DNA of 64,000 bases from Deuterostichococcus epilithicus. Its lineage: Eukaryota; Chlorophyta; Trebouxiophyceae; Prasiolales; Stichococcaceae. Position 1 is the first letter of the stretch. Every line of letters begins with the position of its first letter. The position numbers were made by a program, and so were the translations under genes. Below the pieces are notes generated by a model. The model did no database searches, was not told the origin of the DNA, and saw only the letters and a program-made list of their open reading frames with translations. This document shows positions 42,001 through 63,361 of this stretch, piece after piece. The stretch is taken from the NCBI GenBank assembly GCA_033439295.1, contig JAVTLE010000014.1, forward strand, positions 2,728,001 through 2,792,000, in the 5' to 3' direction.

Positions 42001-45000
42001 CTTCTGCCAGCGCTTCACCCTGGCGCACCCTTGTGCAACCTGCCCCAAGACCCTGTGCGAGAAGTGAGGCTCCCACCTGGCCGCTCCGCTGCTGCTGCTG
42101 CTGCTGCTCGCGCCCGCAGTGCCATGCTGGCTTGCTGCCAGCAGTCGGGAGTAAAAGTTAGTTCTCGCGCTGCGGTGATGGTCTGCAAACCCTTGCTGCC
42201 CCAATCGACCAGCAGCATGGGTATCGTCGCCACAGCGAGATTGTATGACTGCAGGTGCACCAGGAACCACTTTGGGTACCTGCTGACGGAGCGCATGCCG
42301 GAGGCGGTGACGGCGCAGGTCGTGGCGCCCTTCTGCGACGGCCAGTGCCCCTTCTGCCTCAACATCTGCAACTGCCAGGTCGATGACCTGCTTGCATCCC
42401 TGCGCTCGCAGGTCGTCATCCTGTGGGCGGTCTTGCGGTGAAGAAACCGGGTGCTGTCTGCACAGTTGAGGAGCCATGCGCATGTGTTGCGTGCGGGCTG
42501 ATTCGAAAGGGGGCAGCATCAACTGACAGACTGCGACTCGGTAGCCTTGCTCCTCCTGGCAGACCAGCCTGCAGCGCCACTGAGCACCGACTTCAGTGGG
42601 GCGCTGCTGCGCAGAGGGACATCAAGGAGCAGCAGGGCTACGCAGAGCCGCGCTTCTCGGCAGAGCAGCTGGCGGAGTACAGCCGCATGACGCTGCACAA
42701 GCTGACGCCCCGCTGCGCTGCGGCCACCGCCGCCGAGGCAGTCGAGGCGCGTGGCTGTTTGAAAGGATCTGTTGAGGACTAACTCTCCCGAAAGTGTCCT
42801 GGACCCCTGGACGCGGCTGCATCGGCGGCGCCATGCTGCCTCCTTGGCTCCTCATGCAGCGACGCACCGCCTGCCGCTTGAGCGGGCTCATCGGCGCATG
42901 CGTCCGCCGTTCAACATGCACCGAGTCCTGCAAAAACTGTCACTGGCCTGAGCACCTGCGGAGGTGCAACGCGGTGGTCTCATTGCCGGCACGGGCTGCA
43001 GCTTGCCAGGCGCTAGAGGAGACCCTCGGCCGTCGGCGACAAGGACAATTTTGTGCGCTGTGCAGGCAACGCGCGACGGCATGGAGCTGCTGAGCGTGGA
43101 GCGCCACTTCGAGCCCGGCGAGCGCATGGTCTGCGACCGGTGCGTCACCGCCAAGGCCGTTGCTTGCTCAACAGAGCAGGATCCAGCAGAACTCGCTCGC
43201 AGGACCAGCAGCCCTCGAGACGACATCACTCTGGTTTCAGTATGCGGCAGTGGTCAAGGTTCATGGCTCTCGACTGGCATGCTGGAACCGATGTGTCTTT
43301 GCGCTCCAGAAGGGCCACGCAACCACTTCGGCCTCTGCCACTGTGTGCTTGCACAAGCACAAGAGAAGTTGCACGAACAGAGTCTAGCACAGCCCAGACA
43401 CGAGTGCCACTGCAGGTGCTCGGCGTCGCTGGCAAATGTGTGGCGCACCTGCGCTGGCGGCTGCGGCCACGACATGTGCGTCAAGTGCTGCATGGAGGTG
43501 GCCGAGGGGGACACGACCCGCTCGGTGCGTGGCGCTGTGTGCCGGCTGCTCACTGCCATAGCGCGCGCCCAAGTGATGCGCTGCCCATTCGCCTGGCAGA
43601 GTCTGCCTTATGAATGTTGCTTGCGTCATCCCTCCCAGTTGCGTCGGGACAAAGATGCATGTCGTACCCTGCAGACCGTTGGCTGCAAAAGAGCAATTGG
43701 GACGGTGCAGCTCACTCCACCTGTGCACAACTGCACTGAAGCACACTGCGCCCGACACCTCGCACGCGCCAATCGAAGTCCCCGTCCGCTGGTGTGGCCG
43801 CAGGTGCCGTGCGGCGAGTGCAACGGCCCCACCAAGCTGCTGCGCGCCCTCGAGGACGAAGTGCTACTGGCGTCGCGGCGCGCAGAGGAGGTGGGCTGAG
43901 CTGGCGCAGCGCTTCCCACCTGTCTGACATCACAGTTGCTCATACTGACAATTGCTCACAGCTGCTGCATTTTAGCATGTCTCATCGCCAGAAGCCCTTA
44001 TCGTCCTGCTGCCTTGTGCCGCCGATGGAATGCGCACTTCAACTCTCGCATCACAGCCAACATGACTCCTCTGCTGCAGCTGCTGCCCAGTGGGATCACC
44101 GCCGGCGAGCCGCCGCTGTGGCAGTGGCTGGGCCTGGCCCCTGCTCCGCCGCCGCCGCCGCCGGCGGCGCCGTCCAGCAGGCCGAAGCAGCGAGGCAGGG
44201 CGTACGCAGCTGCGGCGGACGAGCCTACTGCGGCGCCGGCGGCTGCGCGGGGCGGCAACCGCGGCGCCGGCACCCCCACAAAGAGGCGCCGGGAGGCCGC
44301 TGCAGATCCCACCGCCTCAGCGGCCCCGCAGCCGGCGGAGCCTGCATGCAGCAGCGCCGCCGGCGACGCAGCTGCGCAGGCAGGGCGCTGCACCAATGGC
44401 AGCACAGCAGGCAGTCGCAGCGCCGTTGATGATGCGGCTGTGCTGGCGGCGCACGGCGCCAGTGGCAGCACAGCAGGCAGCCGTCGCAGCATTAGCTGGG
44501 CTGACGCAATGGCCAACAGAGCGTCACGCAGCCGGGGCAGCAAGGGCGGCGCATCCGGCAGCGTGCCGTATGGTGCGCCCGAGCCTACAGTCGCTCGCCT
44601 GGTGGGGCACAATGCTGCTGCGACCCTAGCGGCTGTTGCCGCCCGCCTGGCGGGGGAAGCCAGCAACAGCGGGGCGGCGGTGCCTCCGGCGCCAGCGCAT
44701 TTGGCCAACGGCGGGCACGCGTCGCCAGCGCCGCCGCCCCCGCTGAGCGAGGGGCATGCACCCCAAGCTGAGCAGCAGCAGCAGCAGACCATGGCAGGAC
44801 CAGCAAAGGAGGTCCAGCGGCGGCAGCTGCTGGACCTCAACGCCTCGCCGCTGCCAGAGTCGCCGTCGCCGCTCAAGCAGCGGCGGCGCGAGTCGCCGCC
44901 AGAGTTCCATCATCCCCATGCGCCCATGCCGGGCCAGTCAGCAGCCGCCCTGCAGGCACTGCCGCCGCAGCTACAGCAGCTGAGCGCCGCACCGGCCCTG

Positions 45001-48000
45001 CGGGTGCCAGGGCGGGGCCAGCAGGAGGGACAAGTTGCGCAGGCAGCGGGCCTGCCACTGCTGTCTCAGCAGGACGTTCAGACGCCGGCCGAGGCGAGGA
45101 TCCCGCTGCCGCCGCTGCCAACGGGCCTGCAGGGGGCTGCGGCGGCGCAAGAAGAGCTGCGCCACTGGCACGAGGGCGTTTCAGACCAGGCGAGTGCCTT
45201 GTGGCTCTGAGCATCTGAGAACACTGCAACCTCCTTCCAGCAAGCCCTGCAGCGGTGCAGCGGCGGGCGTTCCCCCACTCATCCCAGGCTCAAGTCAGGC
45301 TCAGCAAGAGACGACCTTGCGGACGACATGCCCATCGTCCCTGAAGCTGCCATGACTTGTCGGTGACTATAATTGGGCGCAGGACCTGCGGCTGGCAGCG
45401 GAGCGGAGCGGCAAGGAGCAGAATCTTCTGTGGACGCCGGACGCCAAGGAGGATGCCTTCGACAACCCCAACCGCGGCGATTTCACGCGGTGAGCACCTG
45501 TTATGGATCCCGTCCACATTCATGCAAGGGTCGCCCGGCCGTCATCGGCATCATCGCAATCAGTCGTCCGAAACACTTATATGATCTAAACAAACCTGAG
45601 ACCTCCTCGAACTGCTGATTTGTGTCGTGCTGCAGGCGGGCGCAGCAGCAGTTCCGGCTGGGGGCGCCCTTCATCGTGCGCAACTGCCAGAAGCGCATGA
45701 ACTGGGACCCGCACTGTATGTCGCGCGCGCTCAAGGACAAGAACCAGAAGGACCCGGACATCCAGGTCCGCCCTTCTTGCCCCCCTTTGCATGGTCTGCA
45801 CCTCCTGCGCAGCTTTGTCAGCGTGCGTTCGTACCTTGGGTTCTGGCAACCGCCCATGCCATCCTGTCAGCTCCGGCACATGCGGCGCCCCTGACCGACG
45901 GACGCGCCTCTCGCCGCAGGTGGTCAACTGCTCCGAGGGCAACGCCTTCCAGATGTTCAAGCGCTTCACCTTCTTCGAGTGGTACAAGGACCAGGTACCT
46001 GCAGTCCGTCCTCATCCTGCCAGGTCGCCGGATCCACAGCGCTTTGTACTTCTCCTTCTTTCTTCCTCTCTCGGGACCCTTCAGCGCACCTCGTCGTATC
46101 CATGTCTCCGGTTGTGTCTGAATCAAGGCACACAAGAAGCTGTTGTACGCGCAACTTATTAACCCGCGCAGGCTGGGTGAACAAGGGCGTAATTGCTGCG
46201 CCTCAGGGTTTGGGTCAGCGACGCTCAGCGCAGGGCGCTCTCAGCCGCTGATGCTTGCTGTGCACGCATCCCAGACACCGCCTCAGGCACCCCGCCGCAA
46301 CCATGGCTGCTCGGTGTCCTGCTGCAGAAAGCGCGGAAAGCGCCGAGGGCGGGTGATGGCGGCGACGGCATAGCGATGCTGAAGCTCAAGGACTGGCCGC
46401 CGGACAGCGACTTCAGTGATGAGCTGGTCCGCCACAATCAGGTCTGCTTCTTCAAACGCCTCGGCTGGCTCTCAAAAGCCCAGGCGCTCCGCGTCCCCTG
46501 CCCGCTGCTCCAAACGCCCTGTCTGACGCTCCAATCCCCGGCTGTGACCTGCAGCTTGTGGGCGCTGAGAGCGGCCAGCTGGCTGAAGTCACTCTTTATG
46601 AATCGAAATTCCTGGTGCTGGAACGACATGCACTCTTGCAGTCAGCGGGGTCGGCAGGCCGGCCGCACCTGCACCAGTGCACAGTCACCCGGTCCACGCC
46701 CGCTGAGGTTTGTGTCGTGTGCCGCCGCACCGCAGGACTTTCTGGAGATGCTGCCGCTGAAGGAGTACACGCACCCGACGGCGGGACCGCTCAACCTGGC
46801 GGCGCAGCTGCCGCTCACCGCGCTCAAGCCCGACCTGGGCCCCAAGTCCTACATCGCCTTCGGCCGGTGCGCACTGAGCGGTGTCTGCCACCTGTCCTGC
46901 GCAAACACTGGAGCCGTCGGACCTTTGACTTGTTCCGGGAAGAGTTTGGTCGCTATCGTGGGCGCAACAGAGGGAAGCTATAAGGCGGCAGCAACTCGGA
47001 TCGAGCGGCAGTGTTCCTGATGCAGCTTCGTTGTCGTGCCTGCGTTTCAGTGCGCTTGAGCACTGTGGAATACATGCAGTGCTTCGCCTGTCTCCAACAG
47101 AATGGCTTGGCCTGTGGCAGGGTGGAGGAGGCGGAGGGGGAGGGCGACTCGGTCACCAAGCTCCACTGCGACCTGAGCGACGCCGTCAACATCCTGTGCC
47201 ACACGCAGCCGCCCGCCGGCGCTCCTGCCGCCGTCGTGCGCTGCGGCCGCACCGCTCGATGGGAGCTGCCCGAGTGAGTGCCGCCTCTGATTACCTGTCC
47301 TGGTGATGATGCTGTGGACCACCATTGTGAGAATATATGTCACCACGTCAACCTCCACATTGGAGCACGCAGCAGGACTGGCTTCGTGAGCAAGTTGCGC
47401 CTTGTCCGAGAGCAACTTGATGGGTTGCATGACTGCGTCTCACTCAGCCGCCAACAAGCCGCGCACTGGGTGTGGCGACCCCGCAAGCGCACCGCAGGTG
47501 ATTGCGGCGCCGTGTGCCAAAACCTCAAATGCGCAGTTCCTCGCCTCGAGGCTGCAGCTGAACCTGTGGACATGCCGCGGCAGGTACGGCGGCGCGGGCG
47601 CGGTGTGGGACATCTACCGCCGGCGCGATGTGCCGGCGCTGCGGGCGTACCTGCAGCGACACAGCGCCGAGTTCGTGCACAAGGGCGTACAGCTGCTGCC
47701 AGACGCCGTGGACGACTACATCCACAGCCAGGTGCATGCCGGGCACTCGTCTATTAATCAATATCAGTTTTATCATTCGCAGCTGTCTCCCGAGCAGCTC
47801 CTCCCTGTATGTCTATGGAGCCATCGGCGGGCTGTTGTCGAGCCGCCCCGGCGAGATGTGCTTTGTATGACATTGGCACCTTGGTCTCTGCCTTGCAGGC
47901 GTTCATGCTGACGGTGAAGCACCGCGCGGCGCTCAAGGCGGAGCAGGGGGTGGAGGCGTGGCACTTCGAGCAGCACGCCAACGAGGCGGTGTTCATCCCC

Positions 48001-48993
48001 GCCGGCTGCCCGCACCAGGTCCGCAACCTGCGCCCCTGCATCAAGGTGCGCGCCCCGCCTCCTCGCCCCTCGCTCGCCTCCCTCCGCCTGGTGACTCCAC
48101 TGGCTTCGCCTGATGACTCTACTCTGTCTGCTTGGCGACTCCACCCCCTCTGCCTGGTGCCTCCACCCCCTCACGCGCATCCTGCCTGACATCTTGTGCT
48201 GTTGTGGGTTTGCTGTCGGCCCCTCCACTTCTATGTGCTGGCGCGAGCTTTGGCAGGCGCATCGTCTCTCTGGCGCCCTTGCCCGCTGCGGTGTCGTCAG
48301 GGAGACGCTGCAAGCCCCTCGCGGTCGAGCACCACAGCCGACAGCGTCACTGCGGCGCGCACACTTGCGGAGCCACCGGGTGTGCCGCAAGCTCCTCTCC
48401 CATCATCCCCAACTAGCAGCGCCACACTACCCGACGCCCGTGCGTGCGCAGGTGGCGATCGACTTTGTGTGCCCGGAGTCGGTGGACCAGTGCCTGGAGC
48501 TGGCGGCGCAGATGCGGGCGCTGTGCAAGCTGCCGCAGCATGTGCCCACCGCCGCCAACGACCGGCACGCTGTCTTATTCCCTGTTCCCTCTCCCCTCCT
48601 CCCGGCCCTTCTGTTGCGTGTGTATCGCCTTCTATCTCCAGCCTCCTAGCCTGTAATCAGTTGGATGACCGTTGTAGATCGCCCTGCAGCCTGCTGCCTC
48701 CAGGGCGCCGGCCGCCAGTCTGCCGCGCTGCACACTTGTTGGTCATCCGCTGCTGGGGCCCTGTGGGCCGGCCCCCGGTTCGCCTGCTGTGCTGGGCCGT
48801 TGCGTCTGCGGCAGCTGCTACACTGGCGCAGCTGGAGCGCACTGCTAAGGGCGCAGACGCTGCAGGCAAGCGCCATAAGCCCCTGACCTGGGATCATCGT
48901 GCTGCGTGCAGGCCATACGTCGACAAGCTCCAGGCGCAGCTGATGATCTTCTCGGCGGTCTCCAACGCCGTGCAGCGGCTGACTACACGATGA
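35753..48993 (+). CDS. KDM3/JMJ25-type JmjC histone demethylase with HMG box and CxxC-type zinc fingers
   Basis: Probable Fe(II)/2-oxoglutarate H3K9 demethylase, nuclear. Twenty-four exons: 35753..39007, 39233..39275, 39453..39878, 40105..40196, 40452..41069, 41249..41398, 41680..41793, 41984..42063, 42255..42378, 42615..42746, 43066..43139, 43416..43524, 43804..43890, 44080..45189, 45383..45489, 45636..45765, 45920..45994, 46328..46441, 46736..46866, 47121..47273, 47584..47731, 47899..48045, 48452..48564, 48912..48993; 2537 residues. Order: Ala-rich region with AT-hook-like RGRPPRG and a coiled coil (1-1100); HMG box near 1230-1300 ([31 protein letters not shown]); [16 protein letters not shown] helix region; zf-4CXXC_R1-like fingers ([18 protein letters not shown]); a second finger ([19 protein letters not shown]); 370-residue low-complexity insert; JmjC domain ([40 protein letters not shown]). 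Fe ligands H-C-D near 2340 and the HQV His near 2465 are present. Four introns use GC donors. The start is uncertain. Confidence 0.83.
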
Positions 48994-49542
48994 GCGCTGG
49001 TGCCGCTGCGCTTTGGCGGCCACAGTCGTGGCAGGCTCGGCTTCAACGCAGTGGAAAGCGCGTCATGATCGAATAATGTAGTTCCTGGCCGTCACCCGGT
49101 GCCGCCGGTGCCAGTAAACTATGGTGTACCTTCAGCCCGTAGTTGAATTACTGTGGTTCAACTTGTTCCCCTCGGTTTCCGTCCGATTCGCCAATGCTTA
49201 CTGGCTAGAGGTTGCGCGACCCAATGTATTTTAGGTAGCCCAGAATGAGTGAGTGGATGTGTGCAGCGCCCTCGGTTGATGCATGCCATTTGCAGTTTTC
49301 AGTGATCGAGGGAGCGCATACAACAGCAGGGCTAGGTTTGACATGGAGAACAGAGGATTTCACGCCTGAAACTTGTCACTTTAAGGACCTCACAGATGCA
49401 GCACTAGCATTCAGACTCTGGCAACAGCAGCGCCTCCAAACCGCAATGGGCCGAATGAACGCTTTGCCAACCACGTTCTTTGTTTTCCAAAGCAGCGTGC
49501 GTTCACAGGACTACACGGCATCTTCGAGGCCTCGACTGCATG
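48994..49542. other. Convergent 3' flanks, demethylase and small membrane protein
   Basis: No supported coding sequence. A plus-strand frame at 49245..49691 overlaps the next gene on the opposite strand and has no family resemblance. Confidence 0.45.
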
Positions 49543-49971
49543 TCATTCCTCCTTCCGATCCACAGTCAGGTGCTGCTGCTCAGTGGCATCAACAGCTAGT
49601 GCCGCCATCCTGTCCTGCCGCCGCCCCCAAAGCCAGATGTAAATGCCCAGTCCGACCATGGCTAGCGGGTAGCCGACGACAACCTGCGTGAAAGCGCGGG
49701 GTTCAGGCTGCCGGCCCTCTGGAAATGACATGACATTAGCAATCACAGACCGCTGTCAGGCGCTCACATAGGCCATCATATTGGTCCGTTCCCATAGCTT
49801 CTCGTCGGTGATCGCGTCCCACACTTGCTGCCCGAACGGCTTCATGTGTAGCGAAGCACCTCTCGGTTCAGCGCTTCGGGCTACAAGGTTCAACGAATGA
49901 GTAGCCGCGTCGGCGTCGGCGCCAGCACCAAATACTGCCAATCGACAACTGCTTATGAAGCCGGGCACCAC
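49543..49971 (-). CDS. Small single-span membrane protein, start unresolved
   Basis: Not recognised. Two exons, 49768 up to about 49971 and 49543..49683, join in phase 0 at a GTGAGC donor and a CGCAG acceptor. The readable part is WDAITDEKLWERTNMMAY, then a hydrophobic span VVVGYPLAMVGLGIYIWLW, then a basic GRRQDR and an acidic tail ending VDRKEE. The size and layout fit an accessory subunit of a mitochondrial respiratory complex, but no specific family is claimed. The frame upstream of 49971 has no clear Met; the internal Met in HMKPFGQQVW or an upstream exon joined at the TTGTAG acceptor near 49886 may be the true start. Confidence 0.5.
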
Positions 49972-50317
49972 GTGACTTCAGCTCGCAATCAGGTCTTGTT
50001 GTGAGCCACGTCGCTGTCCTTAATTGTGGCTCCTCGCAGTGAAAGCTGGTGCTGCCTTTTAGTTTGATCTTGCAGCAATGACCTTGCAGCAATGACCGCC
50101 GAGGACCTGAGACGCACCGATCAGCGGCTTTCGAATGTCTGTGCACGTCCAACAAAGAATCATGAGGTGGATGAATCACCGCGAAGCAAGTGACCGTGGT
50201 TTTCTAGGTCAACTTGAACTCAATTCTGAACTCTCCGAACTCAAATGTTCCACGTGGGTGACACACTCATGGCATGTACGTACTGACATGGTTGAATCTG
50301 TGCTGACACGCTAGCCG
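49972..50317. other. Intergenic, no supported gene
   Basis: Upstream region of the small membrane protein gene, possibly including a missed first exon, and 3' flank of the NTF2-like fusion gene. Confidence 0.4.
50070..50097. repeat. 14-bp perfect tandem duplication
   Basis: TTGCAGCAATGACC occurs twice in a row with no change. Confidence 0.8.
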
Positions 50318-53271
50318 TCACTTGCTGATGAGCCACTTTGCGAGGCCAAAGAAGGGCACAAAGCGCAGGCGTCCGGCGGCGGGCGGCATGAGGGCAGCCT
50401 GAAATGCCAATGCAGAAGAATTCGCCAGGAGCTTGTTGTACGACATCATGTCGCGTGTGCAAAGTCATGCAAACGTGCAGAAGCTGCGATGGTCACACGG
50501 TTGGACGCACAGGAGCAAACACACCTGCCAAACAGTGTACAGCACTGCGTCGAGAATGAAAGCGTAAAATATCCTGCGAGGCCAGCCGGGACCTGTATCA
50601 GCATGCCTTGCGCCAACCGTGGGCAAAGCTTGTGTGCTGCTGAGGGTATGGCGAACTGAAGCTCGCGTGTGATGGGCAGCGCGCACACTGAGACACTGGG
50701 TATTCGTGCATTATTGGTTCACATAGTTCACGGTGTAGACAGGCGCATCGAACATGCCCGCGGCGAGACCGGGAGGGCATACCTGTCGCCGGTGAGGCTC
50801 GCGCTCGCATACTGCAGCCGCTCTGCGATGCCACCATACTCTGGCCGTGCGAGGACCGCCCAGCCAATGGACACGACACCGACGACAGCTGCCGTCCAGC
50901 CGGCCACTGGGGCAAGCGCCGGCAGGCGGGCCGGGTCATTGTGGTCGTCCTGCTCGCCCACCTTCGGCTGCGCCGGCAGCGTCTCCCGCAGCGCCATGAA
51001 GGCGACGAAGAATATGTTTGTGATAAACTGTGAGCGCAGAGTCATACTGTCAGCCAATTCGACCGGGTGGCTCGGCAGATGTCATAGCAGTGGGGTTGCT
51101 GCGCGGTTTGGCGTTGGGCCGCAGTCCTGACTCTTGGCTCGGTGGACATTGGTGGGACCGGACACGTGTAAACAGCCGCTGAGATCGATTGACGCCGGTG
51201 GGCTCACCAGGGTGCCGATCCACAGCGGCAGCTTCCTGGGGACATTGGCCGCCTTGCGGTCGGCAAACATGAGCGGCCCCAGCATGAGCGACCAGGCGAT
51301 GACGAAGTTGAAGACCGCCTGTGGCAGTGCTCATCATCAGGAACGTGCATGGAGGTTACTGGAGCCCGAGGCACGAGCAGCTCGCACTCAGCGTTGCAAA
51401 TTGTAGCTTTATCCGGATATGTGACAAAACGTTTGAGAGCTGAATTGAAGCTGGGCCGGGCTCCAGAGAGTAGGCCGACCCCAGTAGGAGAAGTGACTGA
51501 ACATTCCCTGGCCTGGTTTAAGCTGTCACAGCATGTGCGCAGGTGCTCACCTCCGACACCGGGTGTGAAGCCACGCTGGGCAGGGGGCTGACACCCAGCG
51601 AGTTGAGTCCAATGTTGATGTAGAAGAGGTTGATGCTCTCGTTGAGCACCGACATCAGAGCCTCAGACGACTGCTGCCAGGCCGCGACGCCGGGCGCTAC
51701 TGAGCTCCCCAGTATGTGCCACAGGTATGCTGCGGGTGTGGCAGGAGACAACCTCAGAATGGGGATGGCACTGCGTATGGTGCAATCTCAGTCATCATGA
51801 ACTGGAAGTATCGTGGACATGTGTGTCCCACATGCAAACCTGAGGACCTGACCGCACTGTCCACTGGGCATTATCGAGGACAGGAGCACTCACCGGCGTA
51901 AAAAGCCCACATGGCCAAGCCCAGCGGCGGCGGCAGCTGGCCGGGGTTGGCCCGCGGCCCCAGCTTCCGCACGATTGGCGCCAGGCCCTTCAGCGCGAAC
52001 AAAGCCGCGCCGCCCGGCTTTGTCGCTGCCGACCAGCGTCAAGACGCAGAGCGTCGGAGAGTTCTGATGTGCAGCGATTCTGCTGTGCATGCACTTTCGA
52101 TGCACCGACAGCGTCTGTTGGACCTCAGCAAAATCTCTGTGGTTCACAGCTCTGGAGGTCGCAGATCACGCAGAAAAGGCCCAGATGACCATGCAGGAGC
52201 CAGAGAGAGAGGCTCACGTGACTCAACCAGGTCCCGGGCCGCCGTGATCAGGCCCTCATCGTTGACCTGGGTACGAGAAGATCAACGCATTTGCACCATG
52301 CGTCAGTGGGAAAAGGAGATTTGCTGTGCCATTGAAGAGTGCTTGCGCAAGCATGGGACCATTGCAACAAGCGTACCTCGTAGAAGCTGACGCCGCGGGA
52401 AAAAGGAAACTCGTTGCCCTCAATCTCCACATGCCTGCCGCAATTGGTTCCGCACGTTGACGTCAACGATGTGCATGATTGAAGGATGAGGAGAGGCAAG
52501 GCAATGAGGCAATGTGATCGGTACGAGCTGAGGCACTGGAAGTCGCCATGTCGATCACGCAAAGACCCTGCTGGAAGCGCACCACCGCACGCCAACGGCG
52601 TTGGAATCGCCCGATGTCATGGCCTCCGGTGTGAACTTCAGGTCGCCGGGCACCGTGGCTGTGACCTTTTCAAAGTACTTTCGCACGGCGGCTTTTCCCC
52701 TGAAGGGCTCCTGGTACAGAGCCAGGTCATGGTATGCAACATCATCCGCCATCAGCGCCATGACGGCATCGACGTCACCGGCGTTGTACCTGTGAACAGC
52801 ACGTCAAGGTTGCTGAATCCGGAGGGTGAACACAGTCTGCTTTAGGGGTGCGATGCCGTCCATTGAATGGCTACAGCGCACGTTACTGTAGGGATGGCAG
52901 ACTGCTGCTGACAGCCATGCTGCTGACGCATAACTTGTACATGTACAATGATTCATTCGAATCGAGCTGCAGCATTCTCACGCTGTATAAAACTCCTGGA
53001 CGACGTCCTTGGCCTCCTGCCGTGATGTCGTCAACTCAGAGGCCTGCCCCACGGCAGCGCGACTTAATGAACGTCTGGAGTTGCCAGCTGGCGGAGCTGG
53101 ATCCGTGATCTTCCGTATCTGTCTAAGGCTGCTTTTTAAATTGGTGCATGCTGCTTGCCGCGTTGACGGCCGCGATGTGCATAGCTGCATGACGCCGCGC
53201 ATCCGGTGCCGGAGCGGCTTGCAAGTGCACGGCAGGAACGCTTCCGGCAGAATCAAGCGCTCTGCTGTCAT
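50318..53271 (-). CDS. NTF2/SnoaL-like domain fused to a polytopic membrane domain, probably plastid
   Basis: Function unknown. Ten exons: 52982..53271, 52583..52789, 52377..52434, 52218..52266, 51894..52025, 51551..51729, 51208..51318, 50783..51027, 50525..50573, 50318..50398; 466 residues. A Ser/Arg-rich leader (about 1-75) fits a transit peptide; starts at 53271 and 53202 are both possible. Then a SnoaL-like fold: AKDVVQEFYTAYNAGDVDAV, ALMADDVAYHDLALYQEPF, RGKAAVRKYFEKV, VGVRWHVEIEGNEFPFSRG and AARDLVESPTKPG, like plant plastid NTF2-like proteins. The rest has about six hydrophobic segments, among them FNFVIAWSLMLGPLMF, FITNIFFVAFMAL, WTAAVVGVVSIGWAVL and IFYAFILDAVLYTVW, and ends RFVPFFGLAKWLISK. 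All joins are GT-AG and in phase. It diverges from the Raf-like kinase gene. Confidence 0.78.
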
Positions 53272-53814
53272 CTAGCGGTTTCAAGGTCTTGCCGCACAAA
53301 CAAACGGCTACGCTCAGCAGATCGATGCGTTGCACCAGCAATCTGCTGATGGCAATCCACGTCACTGTCAAGTATCCGAGCACCTACCCGGTCGAATGCT
53401 CTGCTCCACGCATATCATTGGTTGCTCACTGAGAAAACTACTTTAAATTGCAATCCACTGGCACGAAATGGACGCGCGCGGCACAGCAGGCAGACAGCAG
53501 GTGCATGACTAACCCTGCTGCACTCCCGAATCATTTGAGAGTCCCCCCCGGTCAAAACGGCCACTCGCGCCATTGTCGGGCCTCCAGCTCGCAAGGCCCG
53601 CCAACACCCTGTTACCCCCGGGCGTGCGCAAAGAGGCAGCCAGCAGAGGAGCGCTTCGCAAAAGGGGCCGCCCGACAGGGGTCTGGACAGCTTGCGGAAC
53701 CATCCGCCACAGCACCAGACTCCCAAAAATGTTCTAGTTTACCTGGAAGGGGGCGCTGCGCCCCCGCACTCGGAGTGCTGCGCGGCCGGCGGCACGTTGC
53801 GTCACGCTACGGAC
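53272..53814. other. Shared upstream region of the NTF2-like fusion and the Raf-like kinase
   Basis: Divergent promoters expected. No coding sequence recognised. Confidence 0.45.
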
Positions 53815-58889
<5,075 letters not shown>

Positions 58890-59571
58890 GGCGGCCACCG
58901 ATGCTCGCTTGATTTTTCAGCCGGGGAGAGAGCCCGGCCCCTCGCGCCAGCGGGCCGGGCCGGGCCGTGCACACTCTGGTTTCCTGGCATCCCTCCTGTG
59001 GTTAGCTGCCCTGCATGTGCTGCTCCGCACGTCTCCCCCTTCGACGCCGCCGAACGCTGCCTTTCGTCGCTGTCTGCATTCGCTGCGGCCGCCGCCGCCT
59101 CGCCCGCTGCAAAGCGGGCACTCTGTTTCGAGATGCAACCGCAGTTCGCACAGAGGCTGGCGCCTTTTAAATAGCCACAACATGTTCACTCTGTGCTCTC
59201 AGCAGTTCCGCGGCTTCCTGTGTAATCGAGAAGAGCTCCAGCCACCGATAGCATCCATGCTGCTCAGGCACATACTGCATTCGCTCATGATTCACCAAGA
59301 AGCCGCGTGACGCCCGCCTTCCGTTCGGCCGAGGAAGGAGAAGAGCTCAGCTCCTCGCGCGGTGTTTAACGAACCTCCATTCCCCGGCGCAGGTAAGGTT
59401 GTAGACTCTCAGTATGTCACATCTAGGGTCTGGAAGACTTGCGATCTATAGGGCAAGGTGCTGACTGTGTTGCCTGGCAGGAATTTGCATGTGCAATAAA
59501 GCGGTTGCGGCGCGGAACACCATGCAGACCGCTACCCTTGTGTGAGCATCCTTAATTCAAAGTTAGTCTCA
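58890..59571. other. Intergenic, kinase 3' flank and aminotransferase promoter
   Basis: A GC-rich imperfect palindrome (GGCCCCTCGCG to GCGGGCCGGGCC) lies at about 58930-58970. TGTAA at 59221-59225 is a candidate polyadenylation signal. No coding sequence recognised. Confidence 0.45.
59221..59225 (+). terminator. TGTAA polyadenylation motif, Raf-like kinase gene
   Basis: First TGTAA past the kinase stop codon, 332 bases downstream. Confidence 0.4.

Positions 59572-63361
<3,790 letters not shown>

Noticed and set aside
42423-42782. 119-codon frame overlapping a demethylase exon and ending at 42782
   Set aside because: Its last part is the real exon 42615..42746; the start is intron and the end reads past a GC donor into a chance stop.
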